Source: Gammaproteobacteria bacterium (lineage in GTDB: Bacteria > Pseudomonadota > Gammaproteobacteria > Burkholderiales > Burkholderiaceae_B). From it: a stretch of DNA of 64,000 bases. The notes beneath the pieces were generated by a model. That model worked only from the letters and a program-made list of their open reading frames with translations, did not search any database and was not told the DNA's origin. Shown here piece by piece: positions 35,964 to 45,765 of the stretch (its first letter is position 1; each line of letters opens with the position of its first letter). Location of the stretch: assembly GCA_030832095.1 (NCBI GenBank), contig JAURJT010000013.1, positions 1 through 64,000 of the forward strand, given 5' to 3'. Made by a program: the position numbers and the translations under genes.

Positions 35964-36947
35964 TTATTGACTTAACTGGGCACGGTTGCGCTCAATGAAG
36001 CTGCCTAGTTTCGTATACTCTTTCGCTAAAAAGGCTTCAAACTGTTTTGGATTCGAGCCGCCTGGAATAATTCCAAGCCCTGCGAAACGCTCGCGCACGT
36101 CGGGTTGTGCCAGTACCGCCCTGACATCCGCTGACAGCTGTTCTTGAATGGCATTGGGCGTGGCACTAGGGACCATGAGTCCGTACCAAGCCGTCATGTC
36201 AAAGTTTGGCAAGCCCACCTCAGTCGCGCTCGGTAGATCCCACCCGGGCATTCTGTCTTTTAGACCCATAAATAACGCTTTGACTCGCCCGCCGTCAGCG
36301 TGTGGCTTAAATACCGCGCCCTCAAAAATGCCGTCGATTTGCTTGCCGATTAAGTCATTTAAGGCACCGATGCTGCCAGACTTGTAGGGTGGGAACACCA
36401 TCGGCACACCGGCTTGATTTGAGAACTCGAGTGCGGCGAAATGCATGCTTGCACCAATCGTTGAAATACCAAAATTCATCGGACGATTTTGTGCTTTGGC
36501 ATAGGCGATGTATTCGGCAACTGTATTGGCCGGCACATCACTGCGAACCAACAATGCCAAGGGATAAGTTCCAAGCGAGGTGATCGGAGACAAGTCAGAG
36601 GCTTTATAGGGCAACTCTTTGATTAAAAACTGATTGCTAATCCATGCAAACGCGACGTACAAGATGGTGTAACCGTCTGGTTTTGCCTTGGCAACTAGGC
36701 TAGTGCCGATTACAGTCTGGCCACCCGGGCGGTTATCAACGACTACCGGTTGATTCCATTTTTTGCTGAGTGCTTGGGCGACGACACGTGCTTGAGCATC
36801 TGAACTGCCACCTACGCCGAAGGGTACAACGATCGTAACGGGCTTGTCAGGAAACGCAGCCTGGCTAACGGCTGAAACAAGGCCAAGGGCGATGAGTGTT
36901 GCGCTGAGTGCAACGCGTTTTGTCAGACGTTTGAGTGGGTGTCCCAT
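35964..36947 (-). CDS. Bug/TctC-type periplasmic receptor (second of a tandem pair)
   Basis: A 327-residue receptor. Start at 36947 has GGAGA upstream and gives a clean signal peptide (cleavage after AVSQAA near 30). Motifs are FPDKPVTIVVPFGVGGSSDA, VVDNRPGGQTVIG and a PYKSGSIGALNDLIGKQID loop. The PYKSG form in place of PYKG is unusual within the window. It follows another Bug gene by 19 bp, so the two receptors share one transcript. Confidence 0.91.
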   Translation of the reverse strand: MGHPLKRLTKRVALSATLIALGLVSAVSQAAFPDKPVTIVVPFGVGGSSDAQARVVAQALSKKWNQPVVVDNRPGGQTVIGTSLVAKAKPDGYTILYVAFAWISNQFLIKELPYKASDLSPITSLGTYPLALLVRSDVPANTVAEYIAYAKAQNRPMNFGISTIGASMHFAALEFSNQAGVPMVFPPYKSGSIGALNDLIGKQIDGIFEGAVFKPHADGGRVKALFMGLKDRMPGWDLPSATEVGLPNFDMTAWYGLMVPSATPNAIQEQLSADVRAVLAQPDVRERFAGLGIIPGGSNPKQFEAFLAKEYTKLGSFIERNRAQLSQ

Positions 36948-36966
36948 TTTTATATCTCCGTTAGGT

Positions 36967-38010
36967 TTAGTCTGCTGAAATTTTTCCGGCGCGAATGATT
37001 TCGCCATACATTGCGCTATCACGGGCGATCAGAGCCGCGAACTCTTCGGGTGAGCTGCTTTCTGGGACCAGTCCGCCTTTCATGAGCCTCTCTCTGACCT
37101 CAGGGTCTTGCACCACGACTGCAATTTCGCGCGCGACGCGCTCAACGATCGCGCGTGGCGTACCTTTCGGGGCCATCATGCCAGCCCACGAGACCATGTT
37201 GAATCCTGGAAAACCAGCCTCTTCCATCGTTGGGATGTTGGGCTCAGTCGACCAACGCTGCGGTGAGCTAATCGCGATGGCTTTGAGTCGGCCTTCTTTC
37301 ACGTGCGGCATGAACACGACCATTGAGCTAAAAACGAAAGCCACTTCGCCGCTCAGAATATCGGTGAGCACGAGCGCGCTGCCTTTATACGGGATGTGTT
37401 GCAAGGGGACGCTGCTACGTTGACTCAAGCTCGCACCCAGCATGTGCGCGCTAGAGCCCGTGCCACTTGAGGCATAGTTCAGTTTGCCTGGATTGCGACG
37501 ACCATACTCTAGAAGCTCTTCAAGAGTATTTGCAGGAACGCGATTAGACACAAATAAAAAATTTGGTAGATCGGCCAGCTTACTAACCGGGATCAAATCC
37601 TCAGGTTGGTATGCCATCTTATGCAGATGGGGGTTCACAGCATAGGCTGCAAGAACACTCAAAAATGTATAACCGTCAGGCTCTGCTCGAGCGACGAACG
37701 CAGTCCCCACTGCGCTGTTCGCCCCGCCCTTGTTTTCGACAATGATCGTTTGGGCAAGACGTTGTCCAAGTTTTTCCATCATGATGCGGGTGATGGTATC
37801 GGTTGCAGCCCCCGGGGGGTAGGGTACGATGACTTTAATCGGTTTGTTGGGCCAGTTTGCCGTGCCTTGCGCATAAGCTGGCGCGCAGCCCACGCTCAAT
37901 GCTACGAGAAGCAGGAGCACACTCCACACTAGGCTAGACGAGCTGAAAAAATGCTCGATTTGACCAACGATCTTAGGGACCGGTCGTGGCGCAAGCAGGG
38001 AGTGACTCAA
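36967..38010 (-). CDS. Bug/TctC-type periplasmic receptor (first of a tandem pair, TTG start)
   Basis: A 347-residue receptor starting at TTG 38010, with CGGAG 7-8 nt upstream. A long N-region and hydrophobic segment (about 28-44) end near AYAQ 48. Motifs are WPNKPIKVIVPYPPGAATDT, IVENKGGANSAVG and HIPYKGSALVLTDILSGEVA. The tandem arrangement with a second, clearly different Bug receptor suggests two related ligands or a duplicated uptake route. Confidence 0.91.
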   Translation of the reverse strand: MSHSLLAPRPVPKIVGQIEHFFSSSSLVWSVLLLLVALSVGCAPAYAQGTANWPNKPIKVIVPYPPGAATDTITRIMMEKLGQRLAQTIIVENKGGANSAVGTAFVARAEPDGYTFLSVLAAYAVNPHLHKMAYQPEDLIPVSKLADLPNFLFVSNRVPANTLEELLEYGRRNPGKLNYASSGTGSSAHMLGASLSQRSSVPLQHIPYKGSALVLTDILSGEVAFVFSSMVVFMPHVKEGRLKAIAISSPQRWSTEPNIPTMEEAGFPGFNMVSWAGMMAPKGTPRAIVERVAREIAVVVQDPEVRERLMKGGLVPESSSPEEFAALIARDSAMYGEIIRAGKISAD

Positions 38011-38392
38011 GATTTGTCTCCGAAGTGAGGCTTTAAATGCCTCTTGTTATCGTTTGCTATCCTAAACGATCAACCCATAATCTGCAGTATTTTCTACGAG
38101 AAAAGAATAACTTAGTTCGATTGGTGTTGTTTCTTTCGCTGCGTTTTGGGTCCTGTTGCTGTGTGTGACGTGTGATTTCGTACGTTTGACGGAGCATTCA
38201 CTAGGCATTTGCTTCTACCATTGCTAGTTTGCATAAGGGTTCGTCAAATTCACAGCCATTGCGTATTAAACTTCGAGACTCGTAGTTTCGTCAGGTCTAT
38301 GCGAATTGACCGGCGTTCTTTTCTTAAGATTTCTTGAAGTATCGTCTTATGCGTAACCGCGTCACTCTGCTGTTTTTTGCTCTTCATCCAAT
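38011..38392. promoter_or_regulatory. 382-bp divergent spacer between the Bug pair and the efflux operon
   Basis: No gene seen. It holds a perfect 7-bp inverted repeat, ATCGTTT (38049-38055) and AAACGAT (38064-38070), a plausible operator for the leftward Bug operon. A GAGGC/GCCTC hairpin lies close to the Bug start (about 38027-38043). The rest, T-rich before the rightward outer-membrane gene, shows no convincing promoter. No regulator gene adjoins, although RND operons commonly have one. Confidence 0.35.
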
Positions 38393-39880
38393 ATGCCATT
38401 AAAGGCCGTTTTTTTGATTCGCTTAGCGGTCTGTTTGGTGACGACTGGCGCGCTAGTGGGCTGTATCACCCTAGGGCCAGATTACAACGCTGAACGCGCT
38501 ACCCAAGTACCTAACCAGCCACAAGAATGGCGGCCTCCGATTGCCCATGGTGGCGACCTTGCTTCGTTACAAGACTGGTGGCGTCAGTTCAACGACCCAA
38601 CCTTGGTCGCTTTGATTGCTGCCGCCCAAGAGCAAAGCAACACCATGGCTCAGGCGGCTCTTAGAATCGCGCAAACTCGTGCTTTGCTGGTTGGGACGAA
38701 TGCCGCTGCACTGCCTGTCGTCAACGGCACTGCCGCTGCCACGCGCGGTACCTTTCAGTTGGGCGGGCCCGTAGCATTGGCGACTATTAATCAAGCACAA
38801 CTACAGTCCAGTTGGGAGCTTGATTTGTTTGGTGGTTTGGCGCGCGGTGGCGAGGCTGCCCAGGCTAGGTTAGAGGCGCAGGTTGCTAACTGGCATGACG
38901 CGCGCATTGCAGTTGCCGCGGATACCGCAAATCTGTATGTCAATTATCGGGCGTGTGAGCAGTTTGTGGCCTTAGCCTCAACAGACGCCACGTCTCGTGC
39001 CCGCACCGCTAGGCTCACCGAGCAATTGGCAGCGTCGGGGTTTCAGTCACCCGCCAACGCTGCGCTCGCGCGCGCCAGTGCTGCTGAAGGGCAAGGCCGC
39101 TCGGTGGCGCAACAAGCCGACTGTGATTTGGCGGTGAAAGCGTTGGTCGCGTTAACGGGCCTAGTTGAAGAGGATTTACGGCGACGCTTAGCGGCGCAGT
39201 CTAAGATATTGCCCAGGCCGTTGATGCCAACCGTACAGCAAGTGCCCGCGCAGGTGCTCTCGCAGCGTCCTGATCTCGCAGCGGCCGAGCGCGAGCTAGC
39301 CGCTGCCAGCGCCGATATCGGGGTTCGCGAGGCTGAGCGGTTTCCAAGACTGTCGCTGTTAGGAAGCATCGGTCCCTTAGATTTCAGCACAGCTAATCTG
39401 GCAATTAGTGCGACAACGTGGTCGATTGGCCCCTCGCTGACAATGCCTATCTTTGATGCAGGCCGCCGAGCAGCAAACGTTGACACGGCCAAAATTGCCT
39501 ATCAAGCCGCCGAAGTCAATTACCGCAGTCAGGCGCGTCGCGCGGTACGCGAGGTTGAAGACGCCTTGATTCGCCTGAACAGTTTAGTGTTGCGCGATAC
39601 CGAGGCCGAGATCGCCTCTAAAGGTTATCGCCAGTCTCTGACGGCGTCTGAAGAGAAATTCAAATTTGGTTTGGCGAGTATTTTGGATCTTGAAGAGGTC
39701 AGGCGGCTCTCGGTGAATGCCGATAATATTTTGGCCTCAGTGCGGCGTGATCGTGTCAATGCCATGATCGCGTTATATCGCGCAGTGGGTGGCGGCTGGA
39801 CCCTGGCGAATTCGATGGCCTTGAATGGCCTTGCTCAGACGGCATTAAAAGACATGACTATAGGCAATTCAAAACCATGA
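38393..39880 (+). CDS. RND efflux outer-membrane lipoprotein channel (OprM/NodT type)
   Basis: A 495-residue outer-membrane factor. The signal ends in a lipobox (LVGC, Cys24), followed by ITLGPDY, the usual start of OprM-like proteins. Two OEP repeats follow (coiled-coil helices about 60-260 and 290-460), with QRPDLAAAERELAAASADIGVREAERFPRL in between in the usual place. The stop overlaps the adaptor gene ATG by 4 bp. The order channel-adaptor-pump is the reverse of mexAB-oprM. It exports small toxic molecules across the outer membrane. Confidence 0.93.
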   Translation: MPLKAVFLIRLAVCLVTTGALVGCITLGPDYNAERATQVPNQPQEWRPPIAHGGDLASLQDWWRQFNDPTLVALIAAAQEQSNTMAQAALRIAQTRALLVGTNAAALPVVNGTAAATRGTFQLGGPVALATINQAQLQSSWELDLFGGLARGGEAAQARLEAQVANWHDARIAVAADTANLYVNYRACEQFVALASTDATSRARTARLTEQLAASGFQSPANAALARASAAEGQGRSVAQQADCDLAVKALVALTGLVEEDLRRRLAAQSKILPRPLMPTVQQVPAQVLSQRPDLAAAERELAAASADIGVREAERFPRLSLLGSIGPLDFSTANLAISATTWSIGPSLTMPIFDAGRRAANVDTAKIAYQAAEVNYRSQARRAVREVEDALIRLNSLVLRDTEAEIASKGYRQSLTASEEKFKFGLASILDLEEVRRLSVNADNILASVRRDRVNAMIALYRAVGGGWTLANSMALNGLAQTALKDMTIGNSKP

Positions 39881-41004
39881 TATTCAAACCACGCTCTAGT
39901 TTCAACAAAGTTGTGTTGAGCGGTCTGTTGAGCCTGGCAAGCTTTGTCACATTGCCACACCTCGCGTGGGCCAGCCAAGACGCGCCTCGCGCCGGTTTAA
40001 CCGTGACGGTGACTCGTGCTGTGCTCTCTCAAATCTCAGCAGTGATCACCGCCAATGGCAGCGTCGCAGCCTGGCAAGAGGCTTTGATCGGCGCGCAGGT
40101 CGGCGGATTGCGTATGGCTGAGGTGCTGGTCAACGTTGGCGATGTTGTGCAAAAAGATCAGGTGCTCGCGCGCTTTGCAACCGATACTGTGCTCGCTGAC
40201 TTGGCTGTACAAAAAGCGCAGCAAGCCGAAGCTGCAGCCGCGTTGGCCGATGCAAAAGCCAATGCCGCACGTGCTCGTAGTCTAAAGAACTCGGGTGCCT
40301 TATCGGCACAGCAAATCAATCAATATTTGACGGCCGAGCAAACGGCGCAAGCCCGACTTGAGGCCACGACTGCTCACGTCACAGTGCAAGAGTTAAGACT
40401 GAAATACGCTGAAGTGCGTGCCCCTGACGAGGGTGTCATTTCAATGCGCCAAGCCACTGTGGGTTCGGTTGTTCCTCTAGGTACTGAGTTGTTCCGGATG
40501 GTGCGTCAGCAACGCCTCGAATGGCGTGCTGAGGTGACCTCTGAAGAGCTCGGTCAAATTAAAGTTGGGATGCCGGTCAGTGTGTTTCCTGCGAGTTTGC
40601 CTAAGGGCGCACCCGCCATGCTCGGTAAGGTTCGTGTGATTGGCCCAACCGTTGATCCGCAGGCTCGAACTGCCGTGGTCTTTGTTGACTTACCTAAGAA
40701 TCCAAACGACGAGCCACCAGTGCGAGCCGGTATGTTTGCAAGTGGTCAGTTTCAATTGGGCGCTACACAAGGGTTGACCTTGCCGCAAGAATCCGTAGTG
40801 ATGCGTGACGGGTTTAGCTATGTGTTTAAAGTTGGCGAGAACAAGCGCGTGGTGCAAACTAAGGTGAGCGTTGGGCGCCGCAGCGGCGCGCGAATCGAGG
40901 TGCTCACTGGCGTGACAGCTAACGAAAATATTGTTGAATCTGGGGCTGGCTTTTTAACCAACGATGATTTGGTTGCTGTTGCAGCGACGGCTCAGCCTAA
41001 ATAG
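39877..41004 (+). CDS. RND efflux periplasmic adaptor (membrane fusion protein)
   Basis: A 375-residue adaptor with a signal peptide to about residue 32. A barrel-sandwich lipoyl half (SVAAWQEALIGAQVGGLRMAEVLVNVGDVV near 57-87), an alpha-helical hairpin rich in Ala/Gln (about 98-155), and a beta-barrel (RVIGPTVDPQARTAVVFVDL) follow in order. It links the pump to the outer-membrane channel. It is translationally coupled to the gene before and 8 bp from the pump. Confidence 0.93.
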   Translation: MIFKPRSSFNKVVLSGLLSLASFVTLPHLAWASQDAPRAGLTVTVTRAVLSQISAVITANGSVAAWQEALIGAQVGGLRMAEVLVNVGDVVQKDQVLARFATDTVLADLAVQKAQQAEAAAALADAKANAARARSLKNSGALSAQQINQYLTAEQTAQARLEATTAHVTVQELRLKYAEVRAPDEGVISMRQATVGSVVPLGTELFRMVRQQRLEWRAEVTSEELGQIKVGMPVSVFPASLPKGAPAMLGKVRVIGPTVDPQARTAVVFVDLPKNPNDEPPVRAGMFASGQFQLGATQGLTLPQESVVMRDGFSYVFKVGENKRVVQTKVSVGRRSGARIEVLTGVTANENIVESGAGFLTNDDLVAVAATAQPK

Positions 41005-41012
41005 GCACTTAG

Positions 41013-44000
41013 ATGAATTTTTCTGCCTTCTCGATTCGCAATCCTATCCCAGCGATCCTACTTTTCATTTTGCTGTCGATTGCAGGAGTCTTAGCTTTCA
41101 AAGCGATTGGTGTCCAAGACTTTCCGGACATTGAATTACCGATGGTCACCGTCGAGGCGCAATTGCCAGGTGCGGCACCTGCGACGCTTGAAACAGAGGT
41201 CGCGCGCAAGCTAGAAAATTCAATTGCCACCCTTCAAGGCATTAAAAATCATTACACCAAAATACTTGAAGGTGTTGTGGTGATTACCATTGAGTTCGTA
41301 CTTGAAAAGGACCCAATGGAGGCGGTGAACGATGTGCGCGATGCCGTGGCGCGTGTGCGAGCTGAGTTACCTGCTGATGTGCGTGATCCAACGGTTGTGC
41401 GTGCGACAACAGCAGGTAAACCGTTGTTGACCTATGCGGTCACCTCTAAGCAAATCGACGAAGAGGCATTATCGTGGTTTGTGGATAACACCGTGGCTAA
41501 GCAGTTGCTGACGGTGAACGGCGTTGGCCGCGTCAAGCGCATGGGTGGTTTAACCCGCGAGGTGAGGGTCGAACTTGATGCAGCCCGGATGGCGGCGCTG
41601 AATGTGACGGCGGCTGAGGTTTCGCGTCGTTTACGGCAGATTCAACAAGAGGCACCGGGTGGGCGAGGGGACGTGGGCGGTGCCGAACAAGCCGTGCGCA
41701 CCATCGCCACAGCGAGCACAGCAGACGATTTAGGTAAGCTAGATTTGTCGTTACAGGATGGACGAAGGGTTCGTCTCAATCAAATCGCAACGATTGTGGA
41801 TACCACCGCAGAGCGTCGCTCGATGGCCTTGGTGAACGGTCAAACGGTCGTTGCTTTTGAAATCATGCGCAGCAAGGGCGCCAATGAAGTGACGTTGGCG
41901 CAAGAGGTTCGTCAGGTGATCAAAAACTTGCGACTCGCGCGTGCTGATATTCAAATCACAGAGCAAATCGATAACGTCCAAAAAACTGAAGAGAACTTCG
42001 AAGGCTCGATGCACTTGCTTTACGAAGGTGCGATTCTGGCGGTGATTGTCGTTTGGTATTTTTTACGTGACTGGCGTGCCACGATTGTGTCGGCTGCGGC
42101 CTTGCCTTTGTCGATTTTGCCGGCATTTTTAGGGATCTATTTGTTTGGCTTCACCCTGAATATGGTGACACTAACGTCTCTAGCCTTGGTGGTTGGTATT
42201 CTTGTCGATGATGCGATCGTTGAAGTTGAAAACATTGCGCGCCATCTGCGCATGGGTAAAACACCGTTTCAGGCTGCGCTTGAGGCGGCCGATGAAATTG
42301 GCCTAGCCGTCGTTGCAACGACATTTGCGTTGGTAGCTGTGTTTTTGCCGACCGCTTTCATGGCGGGGATTCCAGGAAAGTTTTTTAAACAATTTGGCTG
42401 GACCGCAGTACTCGCTATTTTAGCGTCGCTCTTGGTCGCACGTTTGCTGACTCCCATGATGGCTGCTTACTTGATGAAAGCAGTGCCCGAGTCAGCGCAA
42501 GAACCACCTGATGGTTGGGTGATGCGCAGTTACCTCAAATCAGTGAACTGGTGCTTGTCGCATCGGCTAGTGACACTTGTGTTGGCAACACTATTTTTTG
42601 TAGGATCCATTGCGCTAGTGCCGCTCTTGCCCAAAGGGTTTGTGCCGCCGGCGGATCGCAGTCAAACGCTAGTCAATATTGAGCGTGCACCTGGCAGCAC
42701 CTTGCACGAGACCTATCTGGCGGCAGAGCGTGCGCGACTGAAGCTTGAGGCGATTCCTGAGGTGCTCAAAGTATTTAGCTCGGTCGGTGCCGGTGTGTCT
42801 GGCGATGCCTTTGCTCGAGGTTCTGCCGCCGAGGTACGCAAGGCCTCGTTGACGGTTACGCTGGTTCACCGTTCAGAGCGCAAAAAAAATCAGCAAGAGG
42901 TTGAAGCCGATATTCGAGCGTTGCTTGCGCGCGAACCCGGCGTCCGCATTACGGTTGGGCCACAAGATGTTGGAGTCAAAATGCAGATCGTTCTGCAGAG
43001 CGAGGATCCTCTTGCTTTGACAGCAGCTGCGCATGTCGTTGAAGGTGAACTGCGCGGCTTAAAAGGTGTTGGTAATGTGTTGTCGTCAGCGAGTTTGGTT
43101 CGCCCAGAATTGATCGTGCGACCAAATTTTGCTCGTGCGGCAGATCTAGGCGTGACTGCGCAAAGTATCGCTGAAACCTTGCGCGTTGCAACCAGTGGCG
43201 ATTACGACATCAGTTTGCCAAAATTGACCCTGTCCGAAAGACAGGTTCCGATTCGGGTCAAGTTACCGGACGCTGCCCGCACTGATATTGATGCGCTGGC
43301 GCGCTTAACGGTGCCGGGTCGGTTTGGCCCTGTTTTATTGGGTAACGTGGCAACCTTAACGATGGATAGTGGGCCTGCGCAGATCGATCGTTTAAATCGT
43401 AGCCGCAATGTCGTGCTTGACGTCGAGTTGGGCTCGCGCCAGTTGGGTGAGGTCTATGCTGAGGCGATAGCCTTACCGGGTTTGCGAAACTTGCCCGCTG
43501 GTGTGCGACAGACTGAATTAGGTGATGCGAAAGAAATGCAGGCGCTGTTTGCGAGTTTTGGGCTGGCAATGGCGATTGGTTTGTTGTGCATTTATATGAT
43601 TTTGGTTTTGTTGTTTCACGACTTCTTGCAGCCGATTACTATCTTGGGTGCCTTACCGCTTTCGATTGGGGGCGCTTTTGTTGCATTGCTGTTGACCGGA
43701 AAAAGTTTTTCAATGCCCTCGTTGATTGGTTTGATTATGTTGATGGGGATTGTGACCAAGAATTCAATTTTGCTAGTGGAGTATGCGATTGTGGCGAGGC
43801 GTGGTGGCATCTCACGCACCGAGGCCTTGATAGACGCCTGTCACAAGCGTGCACGCCCAATCGTGATGACAACGATCGCGATGATCGCTGGGATGTTTCC
43901 GATCGCGATTGGCTGGGGGTCAGATCCTAGCTTTCGTTCGCCCATGGCGATCGCGGTAATGGGTGGGTTGTTGACCTCAACCGTGCTAAGTTTATTAGTG

Positions 44001-44081
44001 ATCCCCGCTATGTTCACTTACGTTGATGATCTTGCGGTTTGGTTGCAGAGAATCAAAGCGAAGGTGATGCGCAGCGCTTAA
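41013..44081 (+). CDS. RND efflux pump, inner-membrane subunit (AcrB-like)
   Basis: A 1022-residue proton-driven pump. It opens MNFSAFSIRNPIPAILLF, has a large periplasmic domain (about 35-330), and the TM4 proton-relay aspartates in GILVDDAIVEVEN near 393-397. The second half repeats the layout, with GIVTKNSILLVEYA near 912 and RARPIVMTTIAMIAGMFP near 943. Length is normal. Substrate range is unknown; the branch is HAE1-like or a close relative. The last codons lie in a 48-bp tandem repeat filling the next spacer. Confidence 0.94.
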   Translation: MNFSAFSIRNPIPAILLFILLSIAGVLAFKAIGVQDFPDIELPMVTVEAQLPGAAPATLETEVARKLENSIATLQGIKNHYTKILEGVVVITIEFVLEKDPMEAVNDVRDAVARVRAELPADVRDPTVVRATTAGKPLLTYAVTSKQIDEEALSWFVDNTVAKQLLTVNGVGRVKRMGGLTREVRVELDAARMAALNVTAAEVSRRLRQIQQEAPGGRGDVGGAEQAVRTIATASTADDLGKLDLSLQDGRRVRLNQIATIVDTTAERRSMALVNGQTVVAFEIMRSKGANEVTLAQEVRQVIKNLRLARADIQITEQIDNVQKTEENFEGSMHLLYEGAILAVIVVWYFLRDWRATIVSAAALPLSILPAFLGIYLFGFTLNMVTLTSLALVVGILVDDAIVEVENIARHLRMGKTPFQAALEAADEIGLAVVATTFALVAVFLPTAFMAGIPGKFFKQFGWTAVLAILASLLVARLLTPMMAAYLMKAVPESAQEPPDGWVMRSYLKSVNWCLSHRLVTLVLATLFFVGSIALVPLLPKGFVPPADRSQTLVNIERAPGSTLHETYLAAERARLKLEAIPEVLKVFSSVGAGVSGDAFARGSAAEVRKASLTVTLVHRSERKKNQQEVEADIRALLAREPGVRITVGPQDVGVKMQIVLQSEDPLALTAAAHVVEGELRGLKGVGNVLSSASLVRPELIVRPNFARAADLGVTAQSIAETLRVATSGDYDISLPKLTLSERQVPIRVKLPDAARTDIDALARLTVPGRFGPVLLGNVATLTMDSGPAQIDRLNRSRNVVLDVELGSRQLGEVYAEAIALPGLRNLPAGVRQTELGDAKEMQALFASFGLAMAIGLLCIYMILVLLFHDFLQPITILGALPLSIGGAFVALLLTGKSFSMPSLIGLIMLMGIVTKNSILLVEYAIVARRGGISRTEALIDACHKRARPIVMTTIAMIAGMFPIAIGWGSDPSFRSPMAIAVMGGLLTSTVLSLLVIPAMFTYVDDLAVWLQRIKAKVMRSA

Positions 44082-44170
44082 CGAAGCGACTGCGCATTGT
44101 CTGTCTCTAAGCCTTTGCGCAGCGCTTAACGAAGGGCTCGAACTGAGTTGAGTTCTTTAGCCTTTGCGCA
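44069..44170. repeat. Tandem duplication of about 48 bp spanning a convergent spacer
   Basis: Unit 1 (44069-44116) begins in the last four codons of the RND gene; unit 2 (44117-44165) ends in the last codons of the convergent binding-protein gene. The first 18 bp of both units are identical (44069-44086 and 44117-44134), and 12 bp at the far end repeat at 49 bp (44110-44121 and 44159-44170). The middle has diverged. The spacer is thus made wholly of duplicated gene ends. Confidence 0.7.
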
Positions 44171-45737
44171 TCGTGTAAAACACTGGTCCTTGCGCCTGAA
44201 AATTTACCCAGCCCTTGCGTAACGCCATGAGGTTATAGGCGGCACCGAGTGGGATGTAGGGAACTTGGTCTAGCACCTGTAGTTGAATATCTTGGCAGAG
44301 TGCTTTACGTTGCTCAAGCGTTGGGGCGTAAAACCAAGCTGTGCGCAGTTTTTCAATGGTGGGGTTGGTGGGCCAGCCAAACCAAGCCTGTTTGCCGGTT
44401 CCTCGAATTCCTAGATTATTCGTCGGGTCGAGGTTGCTGGTGCCAGTCATGGCGGTGAATCCTACGTGCCAGCCGCCCAAGGCAGGGGGCTCTTGACTAT
44501 TGCGGCGCTGCAGGTAGCTGCCCCAGTCCATTGAACGCAAGTCGACTTTCAAGCCCAGCTTTTTAAACAAGTCGGCAGTGACCAAGGCCGCCGCGTGATA
44601 CTTGGGCGAATCGACTGGGTCAAGCAGCACGAGAGGTTCGCCCTTGTAGCCAGACTCTTTGATGAGCGAGCGGGCAAGGCCAAAATCACGCTTGCCTGTC
44701 AGTTTCTCTAATCCCGCCTTGGTGGCCATGGGCGTACCCGGCACCCAAACCCCGACCTGATCACTCCAGTATTCAGGAAAATCTGAGCCATTGGCTGCGG
44801 TCATGTATTCGGTTTGATTCACCACGGCAAGAATGGCACGACGCATCAGGACATTATCAAATGGTGGATGAAGGTGATTAAAACGCATGATTGAAATTGC
44901 TGGCAATGGGCTTTTAATCAGCGTAATCGCAGGGTCTTTACGTAAAGTTGGGATGAAGTCGTTATCGATCGATTCGATACCGTCCACCTCGTTGTTTTGT
45001 AGCGCAGCAACGGCAGTTGCGCGGTCATTGATAACTTGCCATTTGATCTCGGTGACATGCGCAATTTTTGGCCCTGCAGTATTGCTGACAGCCCCTTCGG
45101 TGCGAGGAACATAATCAGTGAATTTTTCGTAAACCACTTGTGAGCCAGAGACCCATTTATCAGCGATAAAACGATAAGGGCCGCTGCCAATCATTTCTTT
45201 CACTGGGACATTGTCGGGCGTTTTGGCCAGTCGTTCTGGCATGATCGAGGCTGACGCACCCGCAAGCGAGTACATCAGCAAAGGAAAGGGCTTGCTCAGG
45301 GTAATTTCGATGGTTTTGTCGTTGATGGCCTTGAGCTCAGTGATGAGGCCAAACAGGGTTTGCCCAAGCGGGTTGCGCTTGCCAAAGCGGATGATGCTCG
45401 CGACGACATCTTTTGCCGTGACGGACGCACCATCGTGAAATTTGAGTCCGTCACGTAAAGTGAGTTTCCAGGTCAAGTCATTGTTGTCTAACGTTTGACT
45501 GCCGACCATTTGAAGTTGAGGTTGGTAGTTTTCGTCTAAGCCATAAAGCGTGTCAAAGACCTGCAGCGCGTGACAAGCGGTAATGGTCGCAGTTGTGAAC
45601 ATCGGATCTAGCAAGGCGAGATCCGTTTCGGGCACCCAGCGTAATAGTGATTTGCCCGCTTGCGCGAAGCTCAGTGATGGTAACTGAGCAAGTCCAGCAG
45701 CGGCACCAGAACTAAGGATGAAGGTTCTGCGGTCCAT
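44157..45737 (-). CDS. ABC transporter peptide/oligopeptide-type substrate-binding protein
   Basis: A 526-residue DppA/OppA-like receptor (SBP_bac_5). The N-terminus MDRRTFILSSGAAAGL has a twin-arginine motif, so Tat export is likely. It continues with RWVPETDLALLDPMFTTA, LTWKLTLRDGLKFHDGASVTAKDVV, the family signature, and ends PYIPLGAAYNLMALRKGWVNFQ. No permease or ATPase is adjacent, so it may serve a transporter encoded elsewhere. The ligand could be a peptide or another nutrient. Confidence 0.9.
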   Translation of the reverse strand: MDRRTFILSSGAAAGLAQLPSLSFAQAGKSLLRWVPETDLALLDPMFTTATITACHALQVFDTLYGLDENYQPQLQMVGSQTLDNNDLTWKLTLRDGLKFHDGASVTAKDVVASIIRFGKRNPLGQTLFGLITELKAINDKTIEITLSKPFPLLMYSLAGASASIMPERLAKTPDNVPVKEMIGSGPYRFIADKWVSGSQVVYEKFTDYVPRTEGAVSNTAGPKIAHVTEIKWQVINDRATAVAALQNNEVDGIESIDNDFIPTLRKDPAITLIKSPLPAISIMRFNHLHPPFDNVLMRRAILAVVNQTEYMTAANGSDFPEYWSDQVGVWVPGTPMATKAGLEKLTGKRDFGLARSLIKESGYKGEPLVLLDPVDSPKYHAAALVTADLFKKLGLKVDLRSMDWGSYLQRRNSQEPPALGGWHVGFTAMTGTSNLDPTNNLGIRGTGKQAWFGWPTNPTIEKLRTAWFYAPTLEQRKALCQDIQLQVLDQVPYIPLGAAYNLMALRKGWVNFQAQGPVFYTMRKG

Positions 45738-45765
45738 AAGAGGGTCCTGTGAGTGACTGAAAAAA

